Below, piece by piece: positions 1-9,844 of a DNA stretch of 64,000 bases. The notes beneath the pieces were generated by a model. The model ran no database searches and was not told the DNA's origin. It was given only the letters and a program-made list of their open reading frames with translations. How positions within the stretch are numbered: position 1 is the first letter of the stretch; every line of letters starts with the position of its first letter. The translations under genes and the position numbers were made by a program. Source of the DNA: Mycobacterium sp. SVM_VP21 (GTDB lineage: Bacteria > Actinomycetota > Actinomycetes > Mycobacteriales > Mycobacteriaceae); NCBI GenBank assembly GCA_024758765.1, contig CP101406.1, forward strand, positions 2,914,001 to 2,978,000, given 5' to 3'.

Positions 1-84
1 GCGTCCCTGGAATACCTTGAGGGCAAATCACTCCCGGGTCTGCAGGTCTTAGAAACCGGATCGGAAAACGGAGGGTCGCAATGA
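1..84 (+). CDS. pgk: phosphoglycerate kinase, C-terminal end (partial)
   Basis: Frame 1 reads 27 codons and then TGA at 82-84. The peptide contains [16 protein letters not shown], the typical C-terminus of bacterial phosphoglycerate kinase, the ATP-forming step of lower glycolysis. The start lies outside the window. The stop overlaps the tpiA start by four bases (ATGA), which fits the usual actinobacterial gap-pgk-tpi operon and suggests translational coupling. The identification rests on this short tail plus gene order. Confidence 0.85.
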   Translation, partial: ASLEYLEGKSLPGLQVLETGSENGGSQ

Positions 85-866
85 GTCGCAAGCCGTTGAT
101 CGCCGGCAACTGGAAGATGAACCTCAACCACTTCGAGGCCATCGCACTGGTGCAGAAGGTGGCTTTTGCGCTGCCGGACAAGTACTTCGATCACGTCGAT
201 GTGACGGTCCTGCCGCCCTTCACCGACCTGCGCAGCGTGCAGACCCTGGTCGACGGGGACAAGCTGCGGCTGACTTTCGGCGCCCAGGACGTCTCGCAGC
301 ACGACGCGGGCGCCTACACCGGCGAGGTCAGCGGTGCGTTCCTGGCCAAGCTGGGTTGCACCTTCGTCGTCGTCGGGCACTCCGAGCGTCGTAGCTACCA
401 CGGTGAGGACGACGCACTGGTTGCCGCGAAAGCCGCTGCTGCCCTCAAGCACGGCCTGACCCCGATCATCTGCATCGGCGAGCACCTGGAGATCCGGGAG
501 GCCGGCAGCCACGTCGAGCATTGCTTGGAGCAGTTGCGCGGCTCGCTGGCCGGGCTGAGTGCCGAGCAGATCGGTGCGAGTGTCATCGCCTACGAACCAG
601 TGTGGGCCATTGGCACCGGCCGGGTGGCCGGCGCGGCCGACGCGCAGGAGGTCTGCGCGGCCGTGCGCGCGGAATTGGGCAAGCTCGCCTCGCCCAAGAT
701 CGCCGACACCGTCCGGGTGCTCTACGGCGGTTCGGTCAACGCCAAGAACGTCGGAGAACTCATCGGCCAGCCCGACGTGGATGGCGGCTTGGTCGGCGGA
801 GCCTCGCTGGACGGTGAGCAGTTCGCGATGCTGGCGGCGCTGGCCGCCGGCGGGCCCCTCCCTTGA
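81..866 (+). CDS. tpiA: triosephosphate isomerase
   Basis: Cytoplasmic glycolytic enzyme interconverting dihydroxyacetone phosphate and glyceraldehyde 3-phosphate. The 261 residues match the family length. Visible signatures are the N-terminal GNWKMN substrate-binding loop, GHSERR with the electrophilic histidine, [11 protein letters not shown] with the catalytic glutamate and flexible loop 6, and YGGSV near the phosphate site. The ATG at 81 overlaps the pgk stop and has GGAGG at about 71-75 as ribosome binding site. secG follows after 43 bp, as in M. tuberculosis. Nothing unusual was seen. Confidence 0.98.
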   Translation: MSRKPLIAGNWKMNLNHFEAIALVQKVAFALPDKYFDHVDVTVLPPFTDLRSVQTLVDGDKLRLTFGAQDVSQHDAGAYTGEVSGAFLAKLGCTFVVVGHSERRSYHGEDDALVAAKAAAALKHGLTPIICIGEHLEIREAGSHVEHCLEQLRGSLAGLSAEQIGASVIAYEPVWAIGTGRVAGAADAQEVCAAVRAELGKLASPKIADTVRVLYGGSVNAKNVGELIGQPDVDGGLVGGASLDGEQFAMLAALAAGGPLP

Positions 867-873
867 CCCGGCG

Positions 874-889
874 CCGGGGCCGGCCCCGG
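874..889. other. perfect 16-bp GC palindrome between tpiA and secG
   Basis: The bases CCGGGGCC followed by GGCCCCGG form a perfect palindrome in the 43-bp tpiA-secG spacer. In RNA it could form only a stem with a strained loop, so a weak attenuating structure or plain GC-rich spacer are both possible. No T tract follows. Confidence 0.35.
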
Positions 890-909
890 GCGAACGGTAG
901 GGTAGCGGC

Positions 910-1143
910 ATGATCTTGACGCTGCAGATTCTCTTGGTGATCACCAGCCTGCTGGTGATTCTGCTGGTGCTGCTGCACCGCGCCAAGGGTGGCGGCCTGT
1001 CGACCCTGTTCGGTGGCGGTGTGCAGTCCAGCCTGTCCGGCTCGACCGTGGTCGAGAAGAACCTGGACCGGCTGACCTACTTCGTCATCGCCATCTGGCT
1101 GATCTCGATCATCGCCGTCGGCCTGCTCATCAAGTACGCCTGA
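910..1143 (+). CDS. secG: preprotein translocase subunit SecG
   Basis: Small membrane subunit of the SecYEG protein-export channel. The 77 residues contain two hydrophobic segments (about residues 2-22 and 52-74) joined by a loop with HRAKGGGLSTLFGGG, the conserved SecG loop pattern. The length matches the short actinobacterial form. It is the last plus-strand gene of the pgk-tpiA-secG group and converges with the minus-strand pentose-phosphate operon, with a GC-rich inverted repeat between them. Confidence 0.95.
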   Translation: MILTLQILLVITSLLVILLVLLHRAKGGGLSTLFGGGVQSSLSGSTVVEKNLDRLTYFVIAIWLISIIAVGLLIKYA

Positions 1144-1167
1144 GCCGGGTTGGCCGTGGCACTGCGC

Positions 1168-1254
1168 CGCGGCCGCCCCGGTCGCGAGATCCTGCTGATG
1201 CAGGTCGCTACTCGAACTTTCGCTGCGTGAATCCGATCTCGCGGGCGGCCGCGC
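1168..1254. terminator. inverted repeat between convergent secG and the small coiled-coil gene
   Basis: Left arm 1168-1191 (CGCGGCCGCCC ... CGCGAGATC, with four extra bases in the middle) pairs with the right arm at about 1235-1254 (GATCTCGCGGGCGGCCGCG). The loop is about 43 nt. It fills the 112-bp gap between converging genes and could act as a bidirectional terminator. There is no T tract, so the role is inferred. Confidence 0.45.
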
Positions 1255-1255
1255 G

Positions 1256-1654
1256 TCAGCGCACCACCCGATTCCGCATGGCGTTGAACACGCCGCGGAC
1301 CGCATTCTCGGTCGCCGCCAGCGGTGACATGGCCGTCTCGCCGACTTCGACCAGGTAGTCGATCCGGCTGACGATGGCCTCCACCGGTTCGATCAGTGTG
1401 ACCAGGCGGCGGGCCAAGTCGTCGAGACTGCCCATGGTTTCGTCAAGATGGTCCAGGCCGGCGCCCAGCCGCTCGACGGTGGCGTTGAGGCCCGCGAGTG
1501 AACTGTTCAGCTCATTCATCGTGTTACCCAGACCGCCGAGGACATCCTCAAGCTGCCCGACGGTCACGTCGGCGTTCAGTGCCGCCTGAGCCAAGGTCTT
1601 GAGCCGCTTACGTTCCGTGCCGGTGCCCGAGTTTCTGTCTGCCATAGCGCTCAT
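1256..1654 (-). CDS. small coiled-coil protein, last gene of the pentose-phosphate operon (Rv1444c-like)
   Basis: Function unknown. The 132-residue protein begins [12 protein letters not shown], has a basic stretch (ERKRLK), and then an almost uninterrupted heptad of leucines over about residues 30-95 (LEDVLGGLGNTMNEL, LAGLNATVERL, LDHLDETMGSLDDL). This predicts a long amphipathic or coiled-coil helix with no membrane segment. I chose the ATG at 1654 because it overlaps the pgl stop (TAATG); the ATG at 1645 is an alternative. It sits in the position of M. tuberculosis Rv1444c. Coupling to pgl suggests a structural or regulatory role with the pentose-phosphate enzymes, but that is inference. 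Confidence 0.8.
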   Translation of the reverse strand: MSAMADRNSGTGTERKRLKTLAQAALNADVTVGQLEDVLGGLGNTMNELNSSLAGLNATVERLGAGLDHLDETMGSLDDLARRLVTLIEPVEAIVSRIDYLVEVGETAMSPLAATENAVRGVFNAMRNRVVR

Positions 1655-2397
1655 TATGACGTGGCGGGCAACCTCGAGGCAGCCGCCTCGTCGAGCAGCC
1701 ACACCGTCTGCTCGCGCCCTGTCGCTCCGGCGGCGGGCACCGCGACGGGGTCGGCGCCACCGACCGCGGCAGCTACTGCCTCGGCCTTGGACTCACCGGC
1801 CACCACCAGCCACACCTCGCGGGAGCGACGGATCGCGGGCAGTGTCAACGTGATTCGGCGTGGGGGCGGCTTGGGTGAATCAGGTACCCCAACCACCAGC
1901 CGGGTGCTCTCCTTGACGGCCGCGGTGTCGGGAAACAACGAGTTGACGTGGCCCTCGGGGCCCATGCCGAGCAGGTGCACGTCGAAATCCGGTGCGGGCT
2001 GGCCCGGCTCGGCGTTGGCTGCCAGTACCTCCTGATAGGCCAGCGCGGCGGCGTCGAGGTCGTCGCCGTATTCGCCATCGCTAGCCGGCATGGCGTGCAC
2101 GTTGGCAGCCGGGATCTCGATGCGGCCCAACAGTGCCTCACGGGCCTGCTTGTCGTTGCGGTCGGGGTCGGCCGCCGGAACGAAGCGGTCGTCACCGAAG
2201 AACAGCTGCACCCTTGCCCAGTCGATCCGCGCGGCGTGCTCTCCGAGGCGATGCAGCAGTGCGATTCCGTTGCCGCCGCCGGTCAGCACGACCAATGCCC
2301 GCCCCCGGGCGGCGATGGCCGATTCGACGGCATCGGCCAGCCGGTCACCGGCAGCGGCGACCAGTGCGGCGGCGTCGGGGTAGGTCGCAACGATCAC
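1654..2397 (-). CDS. pgl: 6-phosphogluconolactonase
   Basis: Hydrolyses 6-phosphoglucono-delta-lactone, the second step of the oxidative pentose phosphate pathway. The 247 residues have the family signatures [11 protein letters not shown] near the N-terminus, [29 protein letters not shown] and [10 protein letters not shown]. The GTG at 2397 is preferred: it overlaps the opcA stop (GTGA), lies a few bases after a GGAG-like site, and gives an N-terminus ([10 protein letters not shown]) like other mycobacterial homologues (older name devB). Upstream in-frame sequence is only the antisense-like extension through opcA. Start-stop overlaps on both sides indicate one polycistronic unit. Confidence 0.95.
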   Translation of the reverse strand: MIVATYPDAAALVAAAGDRLADAVESAIAARGRALVVLTGGGNGIALLHRLGEHAARIDWARVQLFFGDDRFVPAADPDRNDKQAREALLGRIEIPAANVHAMPASDGEYGDDLDAAALAYQEVLAANAEPGQPAPDFDVHLLGMGPEGHVNSLFPDTAAVKESTRLVVGVPDSPKPPPRRITLTLPAIRRSREVWLVVAGESKAEAVAAAVGGADPVAVPAAGATGREQTVWLLDEAAASRLPATS

Positions 2398-3305
2398 AGA
2401 TACTCCACTTCTTCCAGGCCCGTCAGCGCGGCACCGTAAATGACGTCGGCATCGAGCCGGCGCAGATCTTCGGCCAGACACTCCGCGGTCACCCGGCGGG
2501 GCAGCGGCACCAGCGCCGCGGGCCTGCCGGTGCGGCTCAAAGTGGCGGTGACCCCATCCTGGGGCCGGCTGAGCGCCACGGTCTCGCTGTCGCGGGTCAA
2601 TTCGATCTTCAGTTCGCCGACCGCGCGCCGCACCGGACCGTCGATGCGACTGGCCAGCCAGCCGGCCAGGATGTCCAAGGCCGGTTCGGTCGCCAGCCCG
2701 GAGACCACCGCCGAGCGGATCGGCTCGAACGGTGGCTGATCCAGCGCGGAGGCGAGCAACGCCCGCCAGTAGGTGATGCGACTCCACGCTAGGTCGGTGT
2801 CGCCGGCGGTGTAGCCGTCACGGCGGCTGTTGATCGCTGCCCGGGGATCAGGGGCATTGGTGGCATCGGTGATCCGCCGCAACGCCAGGGCCCCCAGCGG
2901 GTCGGTGGCCGGTGCCGCCGGGGCGACATCGGGCCACCATGCAACCACCGGGATATCGGGCAGCAGGAAGGGCGTGACGACCGCGTCGGCATGGCTGGCC
3001 AGCGGACCGTACAGCCGCAGCACCACCACCTCACTGGCGCCGGCATCGCCGAACATCCGCACCTCGGCGTCCAGACGGGACTCGTCGGCATCGGAATCTC
3101 CGCTGACCACCACGATCACCCGGCTCGGGTGTTCTTGGCTGGCGATGTGGGCCGCCGCGATGGACTCATCGAGCAGGGCGTCGGTCTCCAAGGCGACGAT
3201 CAGCGTCAGCACCCGGCCCGTGGTCGCCGCACCGACCTGCTCGCGGATCGCGTTGAGCTTCTTGTTGATCGCGGTGGTGGTGGTGTTCGGCAACTCGATG
3301 ATCAT
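2394..3305 (-). CDS. opcA: glucose-6-phosphate dehydrogenase assembly protein OpcA
   Basis: OpcA is needed for assembly or activation of glucose-6-phosphate dehydrogenase in cyanobacteria and actinobacteria. This 303-residue protein begins [17 protein letters not shown] and carries conserved stretches [41 protein letters not shown] and [11 protein letters not shown]. The ATG at 3305 overlaps the zwf stop (ATGA), which excludes the longer upstream frame. Its position between zwf and pgl is the standard actinobacterial arrangement, supporting a role as a partner of the Zwf encoded upstream. No catalytic motif is expected. Confidence 0.95.
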   Translation of the reverse strand: MIIELPNTTTTAINKKLNAIREQVGAATTGRVLTLIVALETDALLDESIAAAHIASQEHPSRVIVVVSGDSDADESRLDAEVRMFGDAGASEVVVLRLYGPLASHADAVVTPFLLPDIPVVAWWPDVAPAAPATDPLGALALRRITDATNAPDPRAAINSRRDGYTAGDTDLAWSRITYWRALLASALDQPPFEPIRSAVVSGLATEPALDILAGWLASRIDGPVRRAVGELKIELTRDSETVALSRPQDGVTATLSRTGRPAALVPLPRRVTAECLAEDLRRLDADVIYGAALTGLEEVEYL

Positions 3306-4858
3306 GGGCGCCGCCATTCCCGGCCCGAACGCTCCAGCATCTCGAACGCCGACTGCGGTCCCCAACTCCCCGCCACATACGGCTCGGGCTTGCCGTGCTC
3401 GGCCCAGTTCTCCAATACCGGATCGAGTATCTCCCAAGACAATTCGACCTCGGCGTTGACCGGAAACAGGGAGGGCTCGCCCAACAGCACGTCCAGGATC
3501 AGACGCTCATAGGCCTCCGGTGAATCCTCGGAGAACGCCGATCCGTAGGAGAAGTCCATGTTGACGTCGCGGACCTCCATCAAGTGGCCCGGCACCTTCG
3601 ACCCGAACCGCAGTGTGATCCCCTCATCGGGCTGCACCCGGATCACCAACGCGTTCTTGCCCAGTTCGTCGGTCATGGTGTCGTCGAACGGCAGGTGCGG
3701 TGCGCGCTTGAACACCAGCGCAATCTCGGTGACCCGCCGGCCCAGGCGCTTTCCCGTGCGCAGGTAGAACGGCACGCCAGCCCAGCGCCGGGTGTCGACC
3801 TCCAGGGTGATCGCCGCAAAGGTCTCGGTCCGCGAATCGTGGGCGAACCCCTCTTCGTCGAGCAGGCCCACGACGTGCTCGCCGCCCTGCCAGCCGGCGG
3901 CGTACTGGCCGCGGGAGGTGGTCTCATCCAGTGGCTGCGCCAGCCGGGTAGCCGAGAGCACTTTGATCTTCTCGGCCTGCAGTTCGGCGGGGGAGAAGTT
4001 CACCGGCTCTTCCATCGCCGTGAGGGCGAGCAGCTGCAGCAGGTGGTTCTGGATAACGTCTCGGGCAGCGCCGATACCGTCGTAGTAGCCGGCTCGCCCG
4101 CCCAAGCCGATGTCCTCGGCCATGGTGATCTGCACGTGGTCGACGTAGTGGGCGTTCCAGATCGGGTCGAACAGCTGGTTGGCGAAGCGCAGCGCCAGGA
4201 TGTTCTGGACGGTCTCCTTGCCCAGGTAGTGGTCGATCCGGAACACCGACTCCTCGGGGAACACGCTGTTGACCACGCTGTTGAGCTCGACCGCGCTGTT
4301 CAGGTCGTGACCGAACGGCTTCTCGATCACCACCCGGCTCCACCGGCCGTCGCGGGGCCGAGCCAGTCCGGTCGAGTGCAGCTTTTCGCACACCAGTGGG
4401 AACGCGCCGGGCGGGATCGACAGGTAGAAGGCGTGATTGCCGCCGGTGCCGCGCTCGGCGTCAAGTTCCTCGAGGGTCTGTGCCAGCCGGGCAAAGGCCT
4501 CATCGTCATCGAATGTGCCGGTGACGAACCGGAATCCGGACGCCAGCCGGTCCCATACCACCTGCCGGAACGGGGTCCGGGCGTGCTCCTTGACGGCCTG
4601 GTAGACCACGTCGGCGAAATCTTCGTCGGCCCAGTCCCGGCGGGCGAACCCGACCAGCGCAAAGGTCGCCGGCAGCAACCCGCGGTTGGCCAGGTCGTAG
4701 ATCGCCGGCATCAACTTGCGCCGGGCCAGGTCGCCGGTGACCCCGAAGATCACCACGCCGCACGGGCCGGCGATGCGGGGCAGGCGTTTGTCTCGCTTGT
4801 CTCGCAGCGGGTTCTGCCACCCCGAAGGGGTGTTTCGCGCTGCCCCGGCGCCGGCCAT
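3302..4858 (-). CDS. zwf: glucose-6-phosphate 1-dehydrogenase
   Basis: Oxidises glucose 6-phosphate to 6-phosphogluconolactone and makes NADPH, the committed step of the oxidative pentose phosphate pathway. The 518 residues (M. tuberculosis Zwf2 has 514) show the dinucleotide-binding GVTGDLARRKLMPA near residue 40, EKPFGHD, the active-site RIDHYLGKE, and the C-terminal region ending REWRRP. The ATG at 4858 starts 4 bp after the tal stop. An N-terminal tail of about 20 residues precedes the conserved NPLRDKRDKRLPRIAGPCG. Co-transcription with tal, opcA and pgl is clear from spacing. Confidence 0.97.
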   Translation of the reverse strand: MAGAGAARNTPSGWQNPLRDKRDKRLPRIAGPCGVVIFGVTGDLARRKLMPAIYDLANRGLLPATFALVGFARRDWADEDFADVVYQAVKEHARTPFRQVVWDRLASGFRFVTGTFDDDEAFARLAQTLEELDAERGTGGNHAFYLSIPPGAFPLVCEKLHSTGLARPRDGRWSRVVIEKPFGHDLNSAVELNSVVNSVFPEESVFRIDHYLGKETVQNILALRFANQLFDPIWNAHYVDHVQITMAEDIGLGGRAGYYDGIGAARDVIQNHLLQLLALTAMEEPVNFSPAELQAEKIKVLSATRLAQPLDETTSRGQYAAGWQGGEHVVGLLDEEGFAHDSRTETFAAITLEVDTRRWAGVPFYLRTGKRLGRRVTEIALVFKRAPHLPFDDTMTDELGKNALVIRVQPDEGITLRFGSKVPGHLMEVRDVNMDFSYGSAFSEDSPEAYERLILDVLLGEPSLFPVNAEVELSWEILDPVLENWAEHGKPEPYVAGSWGPQSAFEMLERSGREWRRP

Positions 4859-4862
4859 CAGA

Positions 4863-5975
4863 TCACTTGGCCTCTTCGAGCTGGGTTGCGGTGGCGTCCA
4901 ACAGTTCGCCCCAGGACGCTTCGAACTTCTCGACGCCCTCGTTCTCCAGTACCACGAACACATCGGTCAGGTCGATGCCCACCGCGGCGAGTTGGTCGAA
5001 GACCTGCTGGCTTGCCGTCGCGGTTCCGGCGATGGTGTCACCGGTGATGTCCCCGTGGTCAGCGACTGCGTCCAGCGTCGGTTCGGGCATGGTGTTGACG
5101 GTGTGGGCCGCGACCAGCTCGGTGACGTAGAGGGTGTCCGGGTAGTCCGGGTTCTTGACCCCGGTCGATGCCCACAACGGGCGCTGCACCCGAGCACCGT
5201 CGGCCGCAAGCGCGGCGAAGCGCTCGCCGGTAAAGACCTCTTCGTAGGCCGCGTACGCCAATCGGGCGTTGGCCAGACCGGCCTTGCCGCGCAGCGCCAG
5301 GGCCTCGGCCGAGCCGATCTTCTCCAGCCGGGCGTCGATCTCGGTGTCCACCCGGGAGACGAAGAACGACGCCACCGAGTGAATCTTGGCCAGGTCGTGT
5401 CCGGCGGCCTTGGCGGCCTCCAGACCGGCCAGGTAGGCGTCCATAACCTCGCGGTGTCGCTCGACGGAGAAGATCAGCGTGACGTTGACCGAAATCCCTT
5501 CTGCCAGTACGGCAGTGATGGCTGGCAGGCCCGCCTTGGTGGCCGGAATCTTGATGAACAGGTTCGGCCGGTCGACGATCTTCCACAGCTCGACGGCCTG
5601 GGCCACGGTCTTGTCGGTCTCGTGGGCCAGACGCGGATCGACCTCGATCGACACTCGCCCGTCTACGCCGTCGGTCGCCTCCCACGCCGCAGACAGCACG
5701 TCGCACGCGTTGCGTACGTCGTCGGTGGTAACGGTGCGGATCACCGCGTCCACATCGGCGCCGCGAGCGGCCAGCTCGGCCAGCTGCTTGTCGTAGGCGT
5801 GACCCTTCTCCAACGCCTTCTGGAAGATGGTCGGGTTGGTGGTCACCCCGACCACGCTGCGGGTGGCGACGAGGTCGGCCAGGTTGCCCGACGTGAGCCG
5901 GTCACGGGACAGGTCATCGAGCCACACCGACACGCCCGCGGCGCTGAGAGCGGCAAGCTTGGGATTCTGAGTCAT
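4863..5975 (-). CDS. tal: transaldolase
   Basis: Transfers a dihydroxyacetone unit from sedoheptulose 7-phosphate to glyceraldehyde 3-phosphate in the non-oxidative pentose phosphate pathway. The 370 residues match the long actinobacterial class. [24 protein letters not shown], the Schiff-base lysine region [16 protein letters not shown] and [17 protein letters not shown] are all present, and the C-terminus ends TQLEEAK. The ATG at 5975 follows tkt by 33 bp, with an AAGGAG-like site just upstream (gagaaggagcgcaac on the coding strand). It is the second gene of the operon. Confidence 0.97.
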   Translation of the reverse strand: MTQNPKLAALSAAGVSVWLDDLSRDRLTSGNLADLVATRSVVGVTTNPTIFQKALEKGHAYDKQLAELAARGADVDAVIRTVTTDDVRNACDVLSAAWEATDGVDGRVSIEVDPRLAHETDKTVAQAVELWKIVDRPNLFIKIPATKAGLPAITAVLAEGISVNVTLIFSVERHREVMDAYLAGLEAAKAAGHDLAKIHSVASFFVSRVDTEIDARLEKIGSAEALALRGKAGLANARLAYAAYEEVFTGERFAALAADGARVQRPLWASTGVKNPDYPDTLYVTELVAAHTVNTMPEPTLDAVADHGDITGDTIAGTATASQQVFDQLAAVGIDLTDVFVVLENEGVEKFEASWGELLDATATQLEEAK

Positions 5976-6008
5976 GTTGCGCTCCTTCTCAATCGGCCTC
6001 GATTGACG

Positions 6009-8108
6009 TCAGTTTTCCAGTGTTCTTTCGGCGGCGGCGACGACAGCCTCCGCGGTCAGACCGAACTCACGGAACAGAGTTTGGTAGTCGGCGGATTCGC
6101 CGTAGCGCTCGATCGACACGATCTCGCCGGTGTCGCCGACGATCTTGTGCCAGCACTGGGCGATACCGGCTTCGACCGCCACCCGAGCCGACACCGACGG
6201 CGGCAACACCGCGTCGCGGTAGTCGGCCGGCTGCGATTCGAACCACTCCAGACACGTCATCGACACCACGCGGGCATTGATGTCCTTGGCTGCCAAGAGT
6301 TTCTGCGCTTCGACCGCGAGCTGCACCTCCGAACCGGTGGCGATCAACACCACGTCGGGGTCCTCGGTGCCGGCGGCTTCGAGGCCGCCCAGCACGTAGC
6401 CTCCGCGTGCCACGCCCTCGGCGTCGGTGCCCTCGATGATCGGCACATTCTGCCGGGTCAGGATCAGCCCGACGGGACCGCTGCTCGCGCCGCGGGCCAA
6501 GACGGTGCGCCAGGCGTAGGCCGTCTCATTGGCATCCGCCGGTCGCACCACCGACAGACGGGGGATGGCACGCAACGCCGCCAGGTGCTCGATCGGCTGG
6601 TGCGTCGGACCGTCTTCGCCGAGCCCGATCGAGTCGTGCGTCCACACGTAGATCGGGTCGATGTCCATCAGCGCCGCCAACCGCACCGCGGGCCGCATGT
6701 AGTCGGAGAACTGCAGGAACGTCCCGCCGTAGGCGCGGGTGGGCCCGTGCAGCACGATGCCGGACAGGATCGAGCCCATCGCGTGCTCGCGAATCCCGAA
6801 GTGCAGGGTGCGGCCGTAGGGGTCGGCGGTGTACTCGCCGGTGGAGATCGACGCCGGCCCGAACGACTTGACGCCGTCCATGGTGGTGTTGTTGCTGCCC
6901 GCCAGATCGGCTGAGCCGCCCCATAATTCAGGAAGCTTGGCGCCAACTGCGTTGAGCACCTTGCCGGACGCGGCGCGGGTGGCAACGGCCTTGGATCCGG
7001 GCTCCCAGTACGGCAGCTCGGCGTCCCAGCCCTCGGGCAGTTCACCGGCGATCAACCGGTCCAGCAGCGCCTTGCGCTGCGGCTCGCGGGCTGCCCACGC
7101 CTCGAACTGCGCCTGCCAGTCGGCGTGGGCGGCCTTGCCGCGCGCCACCAACCCGCGGGTGTGGGTGATCACGTCTTCGCGGACGTCGAACGCCTTGTCC
7201 GGGTCGAATCCGAGTGCGGTCTTGGTGGCGGCCACCTCGTCGCCGCCGAGCGCGGAACCGTGGATGGCTCCGGTGTTCATCTTGCCCGGGGACGGGTAGC
7301 CGATGATCGTGCGCAGCGAGATAAACGAGGGCTTGTCGGTGACGGCCTTCGCGTTGGCGATGGCCTCCTCGATGCCGGTCACGTTCTCGCCGCCCTCGAC
7401 CTCCTGGACGTGCCAGCCGTAGGACCGGTAGCGGGCCGCGGTGTCCTCACAGAGGGCGATCGCGGTGTCGTCCTCGATGGAGATCTTGTTGTGGTCGTAG
7501 AACACGATCAAGTTGCCCAGCTGCTGAACGCCGGCCAGCGAGGAGGCCTCACTGGTGACGCCTTCCTGGATGTCGCCGTCGGAGGCGATCACGTAGACGA
7601 AGTGGTCGAACGGGCTCTCGCCGGGCGCCGTGTCCGGGTCGAACAGGCCGCGCTCATACCGTGCGGCCATCGCCATGCCGACCGCCGAGGCCAGGCCCTG
7701 TCCGAGCGGGCCGGTGGTGATCTCCACACCCTTGGTGTGGCGGAACTCCGGATGACCCGGGGTCTTGGAGCCCCAGGTGCGCAGTGCTTCGATGTCGGCC
7801 AGTTCCAGCCCGAAACCGCCCAGGTAGAGCTGGATGTACAGGGTCAGGCTGGAGTGCCCGCAGGACAGCACGAACCGGTCGCGGCCCAGCCATGTGGAGT
7901 CGGACGGGTCGTGGCGCATCACCCGCTGGAACAGCGTGTAGGCCAGCGGAGCGAGGCTCATCGCGGTGCCCGGGTGGCCGTTACCGACCTTCTGCACCGC
8001 GTCTGCGGCCAGCACCCGGGCGGTGTCGACAGCGACGGAGTCGATCTCGGCCCAGTCAGCGGGGTGGTGCGGGCGGGTAAGAGCGGAGATCTCTGCGGCA
8101 GTGGTCAC
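6009..8108 (-). CDS. tkt: transketolase
   Basis: Thiamine-diphosphate enzyme that moves two-carbon units between sugar phosphates. The 699 residues (M. tuberculosis: 700) include NGHPGTAMSLAP, the ThDP/Mg motif ASDGDIQEG followed by the NLIVFYDHN region, HDSIGLGEDGPTHQP and HFGIREHAMG. The GTG at 8108 (MTTAAEISALTRP) matches the family N-terminus. A TTG in frame at 8144 would add 12 residues and is less likely. A GAGGA sequence lies about 9-13 bases upstream of the GTG. It is the first gene of the minus-strand tkt-tal-zwf-opcA-pgl operon. The 230-bp region to the divergent ctaB must hold both promoters. Confidence 0.97.
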   Translation of the reverse strand: MTTAAEISALTRPHHPADWAEIDSVAVDTARVLAADAVQKVGNGHPGTAMSLAPLAYTLFQRVMRHDPSDSTWLGRDRFVLSCGHSSLTLYIQLYLGGFGLELADIEALRTWGSKTPGHPEFRHTKGVEITTGPLGQGLASAVGMAMAARYERGLFDPDTAPGESPFDHFVYVIASDGDIQEGVTSEASSLAGVQQLGNLIVFYDHNKISIEDDTAIALCEDTAARYRSYGWHVQEVEGGENVTGIEEAIANAKAVTDKPSFISLRTIIGYPSPGKMNTGAIHGSALGGDEVAATKTALGFDPDKAFDVREDVITHTRGLVARGKAAHADWQAQFEAWAAREPQRKALLDRLIAGELPEGWDAELPYWEPGSKAVATRAASGKVLNAVGAKLPELWGGSADLAGSNNTTMDGVKSFGPASISTGEYTADPYGRTLHFGIREHAMGSILSGIVLHGPTRAYGGTFLQFSDYMRPAVRLAALMDIDPIYVWTHDSIGLGEDGPTHQPIEHLAALRAIPRLSVVRPADANETAYAWRTVLARGASSGPVGLILTRQNVPIIEGTDAEGVARGGYVLGGLEAAGTEDPDVVLIATGSEVQLAVEAQKLLAAKDINARVVSMTCLEWFESQPADYRDAVLPPSVSARVAVEAGIAQCWHKIVGDTGEIVSIERYGESADYQTLFREFGLTAEAVVAAAERTLEN

Positions 8109-8338
8109 GAACGTCGGGTCCTCATCTTCGAGATAGGTCTTCAAAACAAGCCGGGTTGATTCTCACCCTAATGCGGGCACGCGCAGTGTTGCAGGTCGGC
8201 GTCGCCGTGTGGATTCGCCGTGAATTGACCCTGCGATTCGGACGACCTGGCCAGGCGGTCTACCATCGTCCGTAGTAGAAGCTGGCGTCCGTCCGAAGTC
8301 GAAGCTGGCGTCGCAGCTGCCATCCTAGGAGTCATCAC

Positions 8339-9262
8339 GTGAGTATTCGCGAGCGCGCTCAGCCGCGCCGAATACGCGCTGTGCGCAGCACGTTGTTGGC
8401 GTACCTGTCGCTGACCAAGCCCCGAATCATCGAGCTGCTGCTGGTCACGACCATTCCGGCGATGCTGCTGGCGGACCGTGGCACGGTGAATCCGCTGCTG
8501 ATCTTCAACACGCTGATCGGCGGGATGCTGGCCGCCGCCAGCGCCAACGCGCTGAACTGCGTGGTCGACGCCGACATCGACAAGGTGATGAAGCGCACTG
8601 CGCGCCGTCCGCTGGCCCGCGAGGCAGTGCCGACCCGCAACGCCCTGGTGTTCAGCCTGGCGCTCGGTGTCGGCTCGTTCATCTGGCTTTGGCGTACCAC
8701 CAACTTGATCTCGGGCCTGCTGGCCACGGCCACCATCGCGTTCTACGTGCTGGTCTACACGATGATGCTCAAGCGGCGTACCTCCCAGAACGTGGTGTGG
8801 GGCGGGGCTGCCGGCTGCATGCCGGTCGTGATCGGCTGGTCGGCGGTTACCGGCACCATCGGCTGGCCCGCGTTGGTGATGTTCTTGGTGATCTTCTTCT
8901 GGACGCCGCCGCACACCTGGGCACTGGCGATGCGCTACAAGGAGGACTACGCGGCGGCGGGGGTGCCCATGCTGCCGGTGGTCGCCAGCGAGCACGTGGT
9001 CACCCACCGGATCGTGGTCTACACCTGGGCGACGGTGCTCGCGACGTTGGCGCTGGTGCCGGCAGCCGGGTGGCTGTACGCGGCAGTCGCGGTGCTGGCC
9101 GGCGCCTGGTTCCTGGCCATGGCCCACCAGCTGTACGCGGGAGTCCGTCGCGGCGAGCCGATCAAACCGCTGCGACTGTTCCTGCAGTCCAACAACTACC
9201 TGGCGCTGGTCTTCTGCGCGCTGGCGGTGGACTCGGCCCTCGGCCTGCCCACCTTGTTCTAA
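8339..9262 (+). CDS. ctaB: protoheme IX farnesyltransferase (haem O synthase)
   Basis: Membrane prenyltransferase that adds a farnesyl group to haem B to give haem O, the precursor of haem A for the aa3 cytochrome oxidase. The 307 residues (M. tuberculosis: 308) contain the Asp-rich motif region [20 protein letters not shown], a second [14 protein letters not shown] motif, and about nine hydrophobic segments consistent with the UbiA family. The start is GTG at 8339. It is divergent from tkt, and its pathway partner ctaA lies 6 kb downstream on the other strand. It overlaps the convergent NUDIX gene by 4 bp. Confidence 0.96.
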   Translation: MSIRERAQPRRIRAVRSTLLAYLSLTKPRIIELLLVTTIPAMLLADRGTVNPLLIFNTLIGGMLAAASANALNCVVDADIDKVMKRTARRPLAREAVPTRNALVFSLALGVGSFIWLWRTTNLISGLLATATIAFYVLVYTMMLKRRTSQNVVWGGAAGCMPVVIGWSAVTGTIGWPALVMFLVIFFWTPPHTWALAMRYKEDYAAAGVPMLPVVASEHVVTHRIVVYTWATVLATLALVPAAGWLYAAVAVLAGAWFLAMAHQLYAGVRRGEPIKPLRLFLQSNNYLALVFCALAVDSALGLPTLF

Positions 9263-9738
9263 GACCCCTGGCTCCATTCGAAACGGGTTTCGGTGCCCGC
9301 GTCGAACGCGGCGTTGATCCGCCTCCGCATCCGCTCCGGCAGGCCGGGCAGCGCGGTGCGCGGGTACCAGCGCGCGTCGGTGCTCTCGTCGTCAGCGGGG
9401 TAGGGCTCGCCCGCCACCCAGCGCATCACGAAGACGTGGTCGAGGTACTGCGCCTGGTCACCGTTGACGTGGATGACGGGCGGCGTGACGTGCACCCAGG
9501 CCAGCCGCTCGGGCGCCGCGGTGACACCAGTCTCCTCGGCGACCTCGCGTACGGCGGCGTCAGCCGGCTCTTCGCCGGGGTCGACGATCCCGGTGACCGG
9601 CGCCCAGATGCCGTTGTCGGCGCGTTCGACGAGTAACACCTCGTCGCCGCGGATGACCACCGCCGTCACGCCGATCAGCCACAGCGGGGCATGGCCGATA
9701 TGGGTGCGGAGGTCGACGATGAACTGAGGAGTCGGCAT
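9259..9738 (-). CDS. NUDIX hydrolase
   Basis: Predicted pyrophosphohydrolase of a nucleoside-diphosphate-linked substrate. The 159 residues carry a canonical NUDIX box at about residues 50-72: [20 protein letters not shown] followed by TG. The preceding [22 protein letters not shown] is the usual first strand of the fold. The substrate cannot be read from sequence. The gene converges on ctaB with a 4-bp overlap and is absent from the equivalent M. tuberculosis position, where PE_PGRS genes lie. A start at 9738 ([10 protein letters not shown]) looks right. Confidence 0.9.
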   Translation of the reverse strand: MPTPQFIVDLRTHIGHAPLWLIGVTAVVIRGDEVLLVERADNGIWAPVTGIVDPGEEPADAAVREVAEETGVTAAPERLAWVHVTPPVIHVNGDQAQYLDHVFVMRWVAGEPYPADDESTDARWYPRTALPGLPERMRRRINAAFDAGTETRFEWSQGS

Positions 9739-9844
9739 GTGAACAATCGTGCCAGTCGGTCCATGTGCATCACAGCATTGGCGCAGGCAATCCAGGGCCG
9801 ACGCATCTTGTGCTGACGAGCACGGCCGGTATTCAATTTTCCGA

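Noticed and set aside
6230..6250. tRNA T-loop-like bases in tkt
   Set aside because: They encode the conserved WFES part of transketolase and no cloverleaf is near.
4716..6914. Very long plus-strand open frame (732 codons) opposite zwf, tal and tkt
   Set aside because: High GC gives long antisense frames. It has low-complexity Arg/Gly/Gln/Val composition, no family motif, and lies across well-identified genes.
8109..8144. TTG start for tkt at 8144
   Set aside because: The GTG at 8108 gives the family N-terminus and normal length; the extra residues are not conserved.
8279..8325. Two copies of GAAGCTGGCGTC before ctaB
   Set aside because: Only two short copies 24 bp apart and no further unit, so not enough for a repeat family or a clear operator.
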